Positions 6,352 through 11,835 of a stretch of DNA of 11,835 nucleotides are shown here, one piece after another (within the stretch, counting starts at the first letter, position 1; each line of letters opens with the position of its first letter). A model generated the notes under the pieces. The model searched no databases, was not told where the DNA came from, and saw nothing but the letters and a program-made list of their open reading frames with translations. The position numbers were made by a program, and so were the translations under genes. Source of the DNA: Planctomycetaceae bacterium (GTDB taxonomy: Bacteria > Planctomycetota > Planctomycetia > Pirellulales > Pirellulaceae); the NCBI GenBank assembly GCA_022614795.1, contig JAKEHX010000558.1, positions 1-11,835 of the forward strand. The letters run 5' to 3'.

Positions 6352-7158
6352 GTGATTCGAGCTGCATTTGCGGATGACCGACGAACCCGCCTGCTGGAGT
6401 TGATTCGCCAGCGGGGTTTTGCATCGCTCCCCGCTCTTGCCCAAGCCCTTGCCGTGTCTGAATCCACGGTTCGCCGTGACCTAGATTTCCTCGAAGAGTC
6501 GGGGGTGGCCCAGCGAACGCACGGGGGTGTGTTCTACACGGGTCCATCGCCGAAGCTGGCCCACTTCGATCAACGCCAGTCGTTCAACTGGGATAAAAAG
6601 CGTCGCATCGCGGTCGCGGCCAGCCAACTCATCGACGACAACGACACAATCCTGCTCGACGGCGGCAGCACGACCTATGAGCTCGCCCAGCTTCTGGTCG
6701 GCCGGCCGCTGCAAGTCGTGACCAACTCGTTGCCCGTCGCCAACCTGTTTACCTCCAGCGATAACGCCGACCTGGTCCTGATTGGTGGATACGTCCACGC
6801 CAAGACCGGCGTCTCGCTGGGTCCGTATGCCAACCAGATGCTCGCCGGCCTGAACGTGCGGCGGGCGGTGCTCAGCGTCGCCGGGGCCAGCGAGCGGGGC
6901 TTTTTCAATAGCAACCTGCTCCTGGTCGAAACCGAACAGGCGATGATGCACTCCGCCGATGAAGTGATCGTCGTCGCCGACAGCACCAAATTCAGCCACA
7001 CCAGCCTCGCCCACCTGTGCAACCTCACCGACATCGACATCCTGGTCACCGACGATGAGCTGAGCCCCGCCTGGCGGGAGCGCCTGGCCGCGGCCGAGGT
7101 CAGGCTCGTCCTCGCCGATCACGTAGAGCCAGCGCCAAGCCAGCCAGACACACCATGA
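6352..7158 (+). CDS. DeoR-family transcriptional regulator of the microcompartment operon
   Basis: The 268-residue protein has the two DeoR domains. An N-terminal winged helix-turn-helix occupies residues ~10-60, with LPALAQALAVSESTVRRDLDFLE as the recognition region. A DeoRC sugar-phosphate sensor occupies ~78-255, with DGGSTTYEL at 103-111 and later VVADSTKF. DeoR proteins usually repress sugar-catabolic genes and are released by a phosphorylated intermediate. I chose GTG 6352 because GGAG (6338-6341) lies 10 nt upstream and the predicted transcription start (~6329) excludes the TTG at 6322; GTG 6343 would sit too close to the GGAG. Its stop overlaps the pduL start (ATGA), so regulator and first enzyme are coupled. 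The inducer is probably a fucose/rhamnose-derived phosphate, by analogy with PVM loci; this is inference. Confidence 0.9.
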   Translation: MIRAAFADDRRTRLLELIRQRGFASLPALAQALAVSESTVRRDLDFLEESGVAQRTHGGVFYTGPSPKLAHFDQRQSFNWDKKRRIAVAASQLIDDNDTILLDGGSTTYELAQLLVGRPLQVVTNSLPVANLFTSSDNADLVLIGGYVHAKTGVSLGPYANQMLAGLNVRRAVLSVAGASERGFFNSNLLLVETEQAMMHSADEVIVVADSTKFSHTSLAHLCNLTDIDILVTDDELSPAWRERLAAAEVRLVLADHVEPAPSQPDTP

Positions 7159-7871
7159 GCCAACTCGACCGTTCGGTCATCGAGAGCATCGTCCGGCAGA
7201 TTGTGCTGTCTCAGACGGGACAGGCGCCGGCTCGAAGTGCGCCGTCAGCCGCTCCGTCCGAACCCGCCAAACCGAACCTCGTCGTCAGTATCTCCGCCCG
7301 CCACTGCCATCTGACCGACGAGCACGTCGAAGTGTTGTTTGGCCCCGGTGCAAAACTGATTCCGGAAAAGCCCCTGTACCAGGACGGTTTTTACGCCGCG
7401 GAGCAGACCGTCATGGTCGTCGGCCCGCGTCGTCGCATGCTGCCCACCGTGCGCGTGCTTGGTCCCACTCGTCCGGCCAGCCAGGTGGAACTCGCCTTTA
7501 CCGACGCGATCTCGCTCGGCATTGACGCACCCGTGCGCCACAGCGGCAACATCAAGGGAACTCCCGGCTGCGTGCTCGTCGGCCCCAAAGGGGTCGTCGA
7601 ACTCAGCGAAGGGGTCATCCGGGCGGCCCGACACGTCCATATGAGCAACAAGCACGCTGAGTTCTACGGCGTCAAGAATAAGGACTCCATGAAGTTGCGC
7701 ATCGAGTCGCCGCAGTGCACGGTGGTCTTCGAAGACCTGCTCGTGCGGGCCGACGCGACCAGCAAGCTCGAAGTCCACATCGATACCGACGAGGGGAACG
7801 CGTGTTACCTCGACGGCGCGACGAAAGTGGAACTATTGAAGCAAGACGGCGGCTGCGGATGCAAACACTGA
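7155..7871 (+). CDS. pduL: PduL-type phosphotransacylase, microcompartment-associated
   Basis: PduL converts acyl-CoA plus phosphate to acyl phosphate plus CoA, recycling CoA inside the shell. The 238-residue protein carries the two PduL (PTAC) domains. Metal-binding histidines are visible as H50/H52 in SARHCHL, H160/H162 in ARHVHMS, and H208 in LEVHIDTDEGN. An N-terminal amphipathic helix (DRSVIESIVRQIVL, residues 5-18) followed by an Ala/Pro/Ser linker (~22-40) has the form of an encapsulation peptide. The start ATG overlaps the deoR stop by 4 nt, and no separate ribosome site is obvious. The C-terminus ends in DGGCGCKH, a CxC tail not expected in the core fold. Family assignment is sure; the substrate (lactyl-, propionyl- or acetyl-CoA) cannot be read from sequence alone. 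Confidence 0.95.
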   Translation: MSQLDRSVIESIVRQIVLSQTGQAPARSAPSAAPSEPAKPNLVVSISARHCHLTDEHVEVLFGPGAKLIPEKPLYQDGFYAAEQTVMVVGPRRRMLPTVRVLGPTRPASQVELAFTDAISLGIDAPVRHSGNIKGTPGCVLVGPKGVVELSEGVIRAARHVHMSNKHAEFYGVKNKDSMKLRIESPQCTVVFEDLLVRADATSKLEVHIDTDEGNACYLDGATKVELLKQDGGCGCKH

Positions 7872-7910
7872 TTTGTCACGAACCAACGTCCCATTTCCGG
7901 AGATTTTTGA

Positions 7911-8210
7911 ATGGCCAAAGCCAACGAAGCACTAGGAATGATTGAAACGAAGGGATTCATCGCCCTTCTGGAAGCCACCGACGCAATGCTCAAAGCCGCG
8001 AACGTCCAGCTTGTTGGCTGGGACAAGGTCGGCAGCGGGCTCGTCTCGGCGTTCGTCACCGGCGATGTCGCCGCGGTGAAGAGCGCCACCGACGCCGGCG
8101 CCGCAGCCGCCGGCCGCATCGGCGAAGTCGTCAGCGTGCAGGTGATTCCGCGTCCGCACGACGACCTGCATATCGTCCTGCCGCCGACGCTCAAAAAGGC
8201 CAAGGGCTAG
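7911..8210 (+). CDS. BMC-H hexameric shell protein 1 (EutM/PduA-like)
   Basis: This single-BMC-domain protein of 99 residues forms hexagonal shell tiles with a central pore. It opens with EALGMIETKGFIALLEATDAM, contains VTGDVAAVKSATDAGAAAA, and ends its fold with VVSVQVIPRPHDDL, very close to EutM. The pore loop aligns to K39-V40-G41-S42-G43, the PduA-like GSG constriction with a nearby lysine. A clear Shine-Dalgarno GGAG (7899-7902) lies 8 nt before ATG, stronger than for most genes here, as expected for an abundant shell protein. A 39-nt gap separates it from pduL. Confidence 0.95.
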   Translation: MAKANEALGMIETKGFIALLEATDAMLKAANVQLVGWDKVGSGLVSAFVTGDVAAVKSATDAGAAAAGRIGEVVSVQVIPRPHDDLHIVLPPTLKKAKG

Positions 8211-8258
8211 GAGTCCGTCTCATCAACTCACCACCCATTTCCAAATAAGGTTCCATTC

Positions 8259-8525
8259 ATGTCAGCAATCGGATTGATCGAAACCAAGGGACTCATCGGC
8301 CTCGTCGAAGCCACCGACTCCATGGCCAAAGCCGCCAACGTGCAGATCATTAAGCGCGTCGGCATCGGCGGGGCCTACGTCACCACCATCGTCCAGGGGG
8401 ACGTCGGCAGCGTCCGCGCCGCGGTCGAAGCCGGTGCTCAGGCCGCTCAGCAAGTCGGCGAATTGGTCGGGAGCCACGTGATTCCGCGACCGGCCGAAGG
8501 GCTGCTCGATGCGTTCCTTGGGTAA
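8259..8525 (+). CDS. BMC-H hexameric shell protein 2
   Basis: This is a second single-BMC-domain shell protein, 88 residues, and a paralogue of the preceding gene (shared IETKG, EATD.M.KAANVQ, GDV and VIPRP). It aligns without gaps through the pore region, but the pore positions read G37-G38-A39 instead of GSG, and the nearby lysine is replaced by G35. The two hexamers therefore probably differ in permeability. AAGG (8247-8250) lies 8 nt before ATG. The protein ends shortly after VIPRP with a short Leu-rich tail. A structured repeat follows before ackA. Confidence 0.95.
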   Translation: MSAIGLIETKGLIGLVEATDSMAKAANVQIIKRVGIGGAYVTTIVQGDVGSVRAAVEAGAQAAQQVGELVGSHVIPRPAEGLLDAFLG

Positions 8526-8531
8526 TTCTCT

Positions 8532-8627
8532 GGCGAGCGGGGGCCGTAAGGCCCCCGATGGCGCAGCGCCACCGGATGAGTTTGCCAGACGGCAAGCCTA
8601 TCGGGAGGCTGACGCCTCCCGCTCGCC
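8532..8627. repeat. Branched palindromic element with four hairpins between BMC-H2 and ackA
   Basis: An outer stem GGCGAGCG (8532-8539) pairs with CGCTCGCC (8620-8627). Inside are four hairpins: 8538-8557 (8 bp, GTAA loop), 8559-8571 (TGGCGC/GCGCCA around one A), 8582-8595 (TTGCC/GGCAA) and 8602-8621 (8 bp, TGAC loop). The outer stem and the flanking hairpins share a few bases, so they compete at their edges. There is no T-run. It has the look of a REP-like dispersed element and could stabilise the upstream shell-gene mRNA or dampen downstream expression. Confidence 0.75.
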
Positions 8628-8677
8628 TCCGACAGCAATCGTTCGTTTGTCCTTGCATGCAACGGACTGCCACTGCC

Positions 8678-9865
8678 ATGAAAATCCTGGTCGCCAACCT
8701 CGGCTCGACAAGCTTCAAGTATCGGCTGTTCGATATGGCCGATGAACGGCAGCTTGCGCGCGGCGGCGTCGAGCGAATCGGCTCGGCGGAAAGCCCGTGT
8801 TTCGTCGAAATCGGCGGCAAGCGCCAGGAGCTCAAGACGCCCATTCCCGATCACGCGGCCGCGGTCCGGCAGTGTCTGGCCCAGCTCACCGACCCGGCCT
8901 CTGGGTGCCTCAGAAATGCCGGCGAAGTGGCTGCCATCGGTTTCAAGGCCGTGCATGGCGGGCGGATCAGCGGAGTCCAGCGCGTGACGCCCAATGTCCT
9001 GACAGCGATGGAGGAAATGAGCCTGGTCGCCCCGGCTCACAACCCGCCGTACATCAAGGCCATGCGGCTCCTGGCGGAGAAGCTGCCCGAGATTCCGCTC
9101 GTCGCGGCATTCGAAACCGGCTTCCACGCCACCATCGAAGACCGGCTGCGGTATTACCCCGCGCCATTCGAATGGGCCGAGAAACTCCACATCAAGCGCT
9201 GGGGCTTTCACGGCGCGAGCCACCGCTACATCGCCCAGCGAACCAGCCAACTGCTCGGCCGCTATGATCTGCGAATCATTTCGTGCCACCTGGGCGGCTC
9301 GAACAGCCTGTGCGCGATCCGCGGCCAGCAAAGCGTGGCCACGTCGATGGGCATGAGCCCGCAAACCGGCCTGCCGCACAACAACCGCGTCGGCGATTTC
9401 GACCCGTTTGCGATCCCGCTCATCATGCAAGCCGAAGGACTGTCGCTGCACCAGGTGCTCGACACGCTGGCCGAGCGCTCCGGCCTGTTCGGGCTCTCGG
9501 GAATCAGCGGCGATATCCGCGATCTGGAAGACGCGGCTGCTCAAGGCAAAGCCCGGGCTCGCCTCGCGCTCGATGTGTTTATCGCGGAAATCCGCCGGCA
9601 TTTGGGCGGACTGCTGGTCGAGCTGGGGGGAGTTGACGCGGTCGTCTTCACGGGCGGCATCGGTGAAAACGGCGTCAGCATCCGCACCGGCGTTTGTGCC
9701 AACCTAATGGAGCTGGGCATCGAGCTCGACCCGCAGCGCAACGCCAAGGCCAAGGGAGAATGCCGCATCAGCACCGACACGAGCCGCGTGCAGGTTTGGA
9801 CCGTGCCGACCAACGAAGAGCTTGTCGTCGCCCGCCAGACTAAACACGTGCTCGACAACAACTGA
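8678..9865 (+). CDS. ackA: Acetate/propionate-kinase-family enzyme, divergent active site
   Basis: This ASKHA-fold kinase would turn acyl phosphate plus ADP into carboxylate plus ATP, the last step after PduP and PduL. It has 395 residues, close to the usual ~400. Conserved parts are N7, S10, K14, H121 (AHNPPYI), H178 (WGFHGASHRY), R237, FTGGIGEN and E380 (PTNEEL). Several hallmark positions differ from classical AckA: K90 (GFKAVHGG) replaces the catalytic arginine (R91 in Methanosarcina thermophila), E146 (FETGFH) replaces D148, HLGGSNS replaces HLGNGAS, and NNRVGD replaces GTRSGD. The family is certain, but the substrate may be lactyl or propionyl phosphate, which the microcompartment context favours. 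ATG 8678 was chosen because it begins the canonical KILVANLGSTS strand; the in-frame ATG at 8558 lies inside the upstream repeat. The ribosome site is weak (GGA at 8664). Confidence 0.9.
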   Translation: MKILVANLGSTSFKYRLFDMADERQLARGGVERIGSAESPCFVEIGGKRQELKTPIPDHAAAVRQCLAQLTDPASGCLRNAGEVAAIGFKAVHGGRISGVQRVTPNVLTAMEEMSLVAPAHNPPYIKAMRLLAEKLPEIPLVAAFETGFHATIEDRLRYYPAPFEWAEKLHIKRWGFHGASHRYIAQRTSQLLGRYDLRIISCHLGGSNSLCAIRGQQSVATSMGMSPQTGLPHNNRVGDFDPFAIPLIMQAEGLSLHQVLDTLAERSGLFGLSGISGDIRDLEDAAAQGKARARLALDVFIAEIRRHLGGLLVELGGVDAVVFTGGIGENGVSIRTGVCANLMELGIELDPQRNAKAKGECRISTDTSRVQVWTVPTNEELVVARQTKHVLDNN

Positions 9866-9880
9866 CCACTGACCACTGAC
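9862..9880 (+). repeat. CTGACCA heptamer array overlapping the ackA stop codon
   Basis: Nearly three tandem units of CTGACCA run from 9862 to 9880. The first supplies the TGA stop of ackA (9863-9865), and the array fills most of the 21-nt gap to the next gene. It is the same class of 7-nt repeat as those at 1823-1897 and inside ileS. Confidence 0.75.
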
Positions 9881-9886
9881 AATCCC

Positions 9887-10198
9887 ATGTTTGTCGCCAA
9901 AGTCACCGGCTCGCTCGTCTCGACCCAGAAGGTCGAAGCGATGAAGGGCTGCAAGCTGCTCGTTGTCGAACCCTATCGGGTCGATCCGGCCGAGCGAAAG
10001 TCACTAGTCACCACCGGCCGCACGTTTGTGGCCGTGGATATGCTCGGCGCGGGAGTGGGCGATTATGTGCTGCTCACGCAAGGGAGCAGCGCCCGACTGA
10101 CGCCGGAAACCAAAAATATGCCCGTCGATGCCGTCGTCGTCGGCATCGTCGATCAAGTCCACGTCGATAGCGGAATGGTGTACTCACGCGAGAAATGA
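9887..10198 (+). CDS. BMC-P pentameric vertex protein (EutN/CcmL family)
   Basis: This 103-residue protein belongs to the EutN/CcmL family, whose pentamers cap the vertices of microcompartment shells. It begins MFVAKVTGSLVSTQKVEAMKG, carries the conserved barrel segment FVAVDMLGAGVGDYVLLTQGSSAR, and ends with VDAVVVGIVDQVHVD, all typical. There is no Shine-Dalgarno; the 21 nt before ATG are mostly the CTGACCA repeat, so translation may depend on coupling to ackA. PVM loci generally carry more than one BMC-P gene; only one is in this window. Confidence 0.95.
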   Translation: MFVAKVTGSLVSTQKVEAMKGCKLLVVEPYRVDPAERKSLVTTGRTFVAVDMLGAGVGDYVLLTQGSSARLTPETKNMPVDAVVVGIVDQVHVDSGMVYSREK

Positions 10199-10201
10199 AC
10201 C

Positions 10202-10276
10202 GTAGGGTGCATGAGCAACGCGAAATGCACCGCAGAGAATCAGGCCGGTGCATTTCGTTGCACTCATGCACCCTAC
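10202..10276. repeat. 75-bp imperfect palindrome between the BMC-P and pduP genes
   Basis: The left arm 10202-10232 (GTAGGGTGCATGAG then CAACGCGAAATGCACCG) is nearly the reverse complement of the right arm 10246-10276 (CGGTGCATTTCGTTG then CACTCATGCACCCTAC). They differ only by small bulges, around a 13-nt loop. No coding frame or T-run belongs to it. It resembles a small dispersed palindromic (REP/MITE-like) element rather than a terminator. Confidence 0.8.
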
Positions 10277-10281
10277 ACTCA

Positions 10282-10298
10282 AGCCCCCAGCCCTAGCC
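10282..10298 (+). repeat. Single copy of the AGCCCCCAGCCCTAGCC motif upstream of pduP
   Basis: This 17-nt motif is identical to positions 4745-4761 inside ileS. Here it sits in the leader of the aldehyde dehydrogenase gene, 6 nt before its ATG, where a Shine-Dalgarno would normally be. It shows that the ileS insertion belongs to a dispersed repeat family. Confidence 0.7.
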
Positions 10299-10304
10299 AC
10301 TCCC

Positions 10305-11753
10305 ATGAAAATCGACGAATCCCTAATTCGCAGTGTGGTCGCCCAGGTGCTCAGCGAAGTCAACCGCACCAGCGGTGCGCCCGTCGCCCCCAAGTCGCTT
10401 GCCGGCCGCCACGGCATCTTCACGTGCCCTAACGAGGCAGTGAAAGCGGCTGGCGACGCCTTCGAGCAGCTCCAGGAGCGGACGATCGAAGATCGCAAAC
10501 GGATCATCGACCACATCCGCCGCATCTCGATCGACCAGTGCGTCGAGCTGGGCACGATGGAGATGCATGAAACCAAGATTGGCCGCCTTGAACATAAGAT
10601 CGAAAAACTCAAGACGCTCGGGGAGCGGACGCCCGGCGTTGAGTTCATGCGGAGCGAAGTTTTTAGCGGCGATCACGGGCTGGCGGTCATCGAACATGCA
10701 CCGTTCGGCGTGATCGGAGCCATTACGCCGGTCACGCACTCCCTGCCAACGATCACCGGCAACGCAGTGAGCATGCTGGCGGCTGGCAATACCGTCGTGG
10801 TCAACCCCCATCCCAGCGGCAAGAAGGTCGCAGCCGAGGGGGTCCGCCGCTTCAACCAGGCCATTCACCGCGACCTGGGCATCGACAACCTGATCTGCGT
10901 CATTGCCGAGCCGACGCTGGAATCGGCCAATGCCTTGTTCGCCCATCGCGGCATCAATATGATCTGCGTCACGGGCGGTCCGGCGGTGGCCCGCGCGGCG
11001 CTCAAGTCGGGCAAGCGGGCAGTCGTCGCCGGGCCGGGCAATCCGCCGGTCGTCGTCGATGAGTCGGCGGACCTGGACAACGCGGCCAAGTGCATCATTC
11101 GCGGCGGAGCGTACGACAACAACCTGCTCTGCATCGCTGAAAAGGAAGTGTTCGTCGTAGCCCGCGTCTTCGAGGCGATGCTGGCCGCCATGGAGCGTGC
11201 CGGGGCGGTCCGCTTAAGCGCCCCCGAGGTTGAGACACTCACGAAAAACGCAATTGTGCAAGTCGGCGACGGGGAGCATAAGCACGACGCTCCCAGCAAG
11301 GAGTTCCTCGGCCAGGATGCGGCTGTGCTCGCTAAAGGGGCGGGCAGAAGCGGCGTCTCCGACAAGGTCGAGCTGCTCTTCGGCGAAACCGACCTGGCCA
11401 ATCCCTTCGTCCCGGTCGAGCAGATGATGCCGTTCATTCCCTTCGTCCGCTGCCGCGACGTCGATGAGGCGATCGCCCGGGCCAAGGACGCCGAGCACGG
11501 CTTCCGCCACACGAGCATCATCCACTCGAACAACGTCAAAAACATGACGCGCATGGGCCGCCTGATGGACACGACGCTGTTTGTGAAGAACGGCCCGTGC
11601 ATGGCGTCGCTGGGCCTGGGAGGCGAGGGTTATCTCTCGTTCTCGATTGCGGGGCCGACGGGCGAAGGAGTCACCACGCCGCTCACGTTCACGCGCGAGC
11701 GACGTTGTTCGTTAATTGACGATTTGTGCATCCTTGGGAAACCGAAAGCGTAG
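10305..11753 (+). CDS. pduP: CoA-acylating aldehyde dehydrogenase, PduP/EutE type
   Basis: The enzyme oxidises an aldehyde to acyl-CoA with NAD+ inside the microcompartment; in PVM compartments the aldehyde is thought to be lactaldehyde. It has 482 residues, typical for PduP. The N-terminal 20 residues (MKIDESLIRSVVAQVLSEVN) form an amphipathic helix, followed by a Ser/Ala/Pro linker and the ALDH fold from ~residue 35. This resembles known PduP encapsulation peptides. The catalytic cysteine is C276 in NNLLCIAEKEVFV. Other ALDH landmarks are VVVNPHPSGKK and ICVTGGPAVARAAL. ATG 10305 starts the targeting helix; the in-frame ATG at 10248 lies within the palindromic repeat and was rejected. No Shine-Dalgarno is visible because the leader is repeat sequence. 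Confidence 0.94.
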   Translation: MKIDESLIRSVVAQVLSEVNRTSGAPVAPKSLAGRHGIFTCPNEAVKAAGDAFEQLQERTIEDRKRIIDHIRRISIDQCVELGTMEMHETKIGRLEHKIEKLKTLGERTPGVEFMRSEVFSGDHGLAVIEHAPFGVIGAITPVTHSLPTITGNAVSMLAAGNTVVVNPHPSGKKVAAEGVRRFNQAIHRDLGIDNLICVIAEPTLESANALFAHRGINMICVTGGPAVARAALKSGKRAVVAGPGNPPVVVDESADLDNAAKCIIRGGAYDNNLLCIAEKEVFVVARVFEAMLAAMERAGAVRLSAPEVETLTKNAIVQVGDGEHKHDAPSKEFLGQDAAVLAKGAGRSGVSDKVELLFGETDLANPFVPVEQMMPFIPFVRCRDVDEAIARAKDAEHGFRHTSIIHSNNVKNMTRMGRLMDTTLFVKNGPCMASLGLGGEGYLSFSIAGPTGEGVTTPLTFTRERRCSLIDDLCILGKPKA

Positions 11754-11835
11754 AGTCCAAGGTCCAAAGTCCAAGGTCCAAAGTCGAACGACGTTGGGCC
11801 GCATGACCTTGGACCTTGGACCTTGGACTTTGGAC
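11754..11835. repeat. Inverted GTCCAAR heptamer repeat after pduP, running off the right edge
   Basis: The left arm (11754-11785) has four 7-nt units alternating GTCCAAG and GTCCAAA. The right arm (11805-11835) has the reverse complement, CTTGGAC with variants, and reaches the end of the window. The arms can form a long hairpin with a ~19-nt loop. It begins right after the pduP stop codon. Whether it ends the operon or lies inside it cannot be decided here. Confidence 0.8.

Noticed and set aside
8558..8677. N-terminal extension of AckA from an ATG at 8558
   Set aside because: The extra 40 codons lie in the four-hairpin repeat, are basic and low in similarity to any kinase, and the normal AckA N-terminal strand begins exactly at ATG 8678.
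8447..9601. Long minus-strand open frame (384 codons) opposite ackA
   Set aside because: It is the antisense shadow of a GC-rich gene; it crosses the repeat element and has no recognisable domain.
10248..10304. N-terminal extension of PduP from an ATG at 10248
   Set aside because: These codons fall in the right arm of the palindrome and in the CCCTAG repeat; the amphipathic targeting helix begins at ATG 10305.

Overview
The window most likely comes from a planctomycete (Planctomycetota, Pirellulales-like). The main evidence is the gene set of a Planctomycetes-Verrucomicrobia type (PVM) bacterial microcompartment. GC-rich DNA, many short dispersed repeats between genes and a long eukaryote-like IleS also fit. 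No rRNA, tRNA, CRISPR array or transposase gene is visible.

Left part (1-1814): the 3' end of a TPR-repeat protein gene runs off the left edge. It is followed by a spacer with a foldable RNA candidate that ends in a strong intrinsic terminator (1138-1172). After a promoter-like TTGACA comes a small, extremely acidic, disordered protein of unknown function.

Middle part (1823-6207): a (TTCAAAG)n inverted heptamer repeat directly precedes ileS. This IleS has about 1229 residues. Its excess length is explained by four in-frame insertions of dispersed-repeat DNA (heptanucleotide arrays, a perfect hairpin, a palindromic CTAGGGG array). purN overlaps the end of ileS by 8 nt.

Right part (6208-11835): a promoter precedes a co-directional microcompartment operon. 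Its order is DeoR-type regulator, PduL phosphotransacylase (ATGA overlap), two BMC-H hexamer shell proteins, an acetate-kinase-family enzyme, a BMC-P (EutN/CcmL) pentamer vertex protein and a CoA-acylating aldehyde dehydrogenase (PduP type). Together these would oxidise an aldehyde to acyl-CoA inside the shell, swap CoA for phosphate (recycling CoA) and make ATP plus a carboxylate. In characterised PVM compartments the aldehyde is lactaldehyde from L-fucose/L-rhamnose. The aldolase and further BMC-P genes expected for such a locus are not in the window and may lie to the right. Structured repeats separate BMC-H2 from ackA (a four-hairpin element), ackA from BMC-P, and BMC-P from pduP (a 75-bp imperfect palindrome). 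A (GTCCAAR)n inverted repeat follows pduP and runs off the right edge.

The two least ordinary points are the repeat-derived insertions inside the essential ileS gene, and the altered catalytic and ATP-site residues of the acetate-kinase homologue, which may reflect a substrate other than acetyl phosphate.
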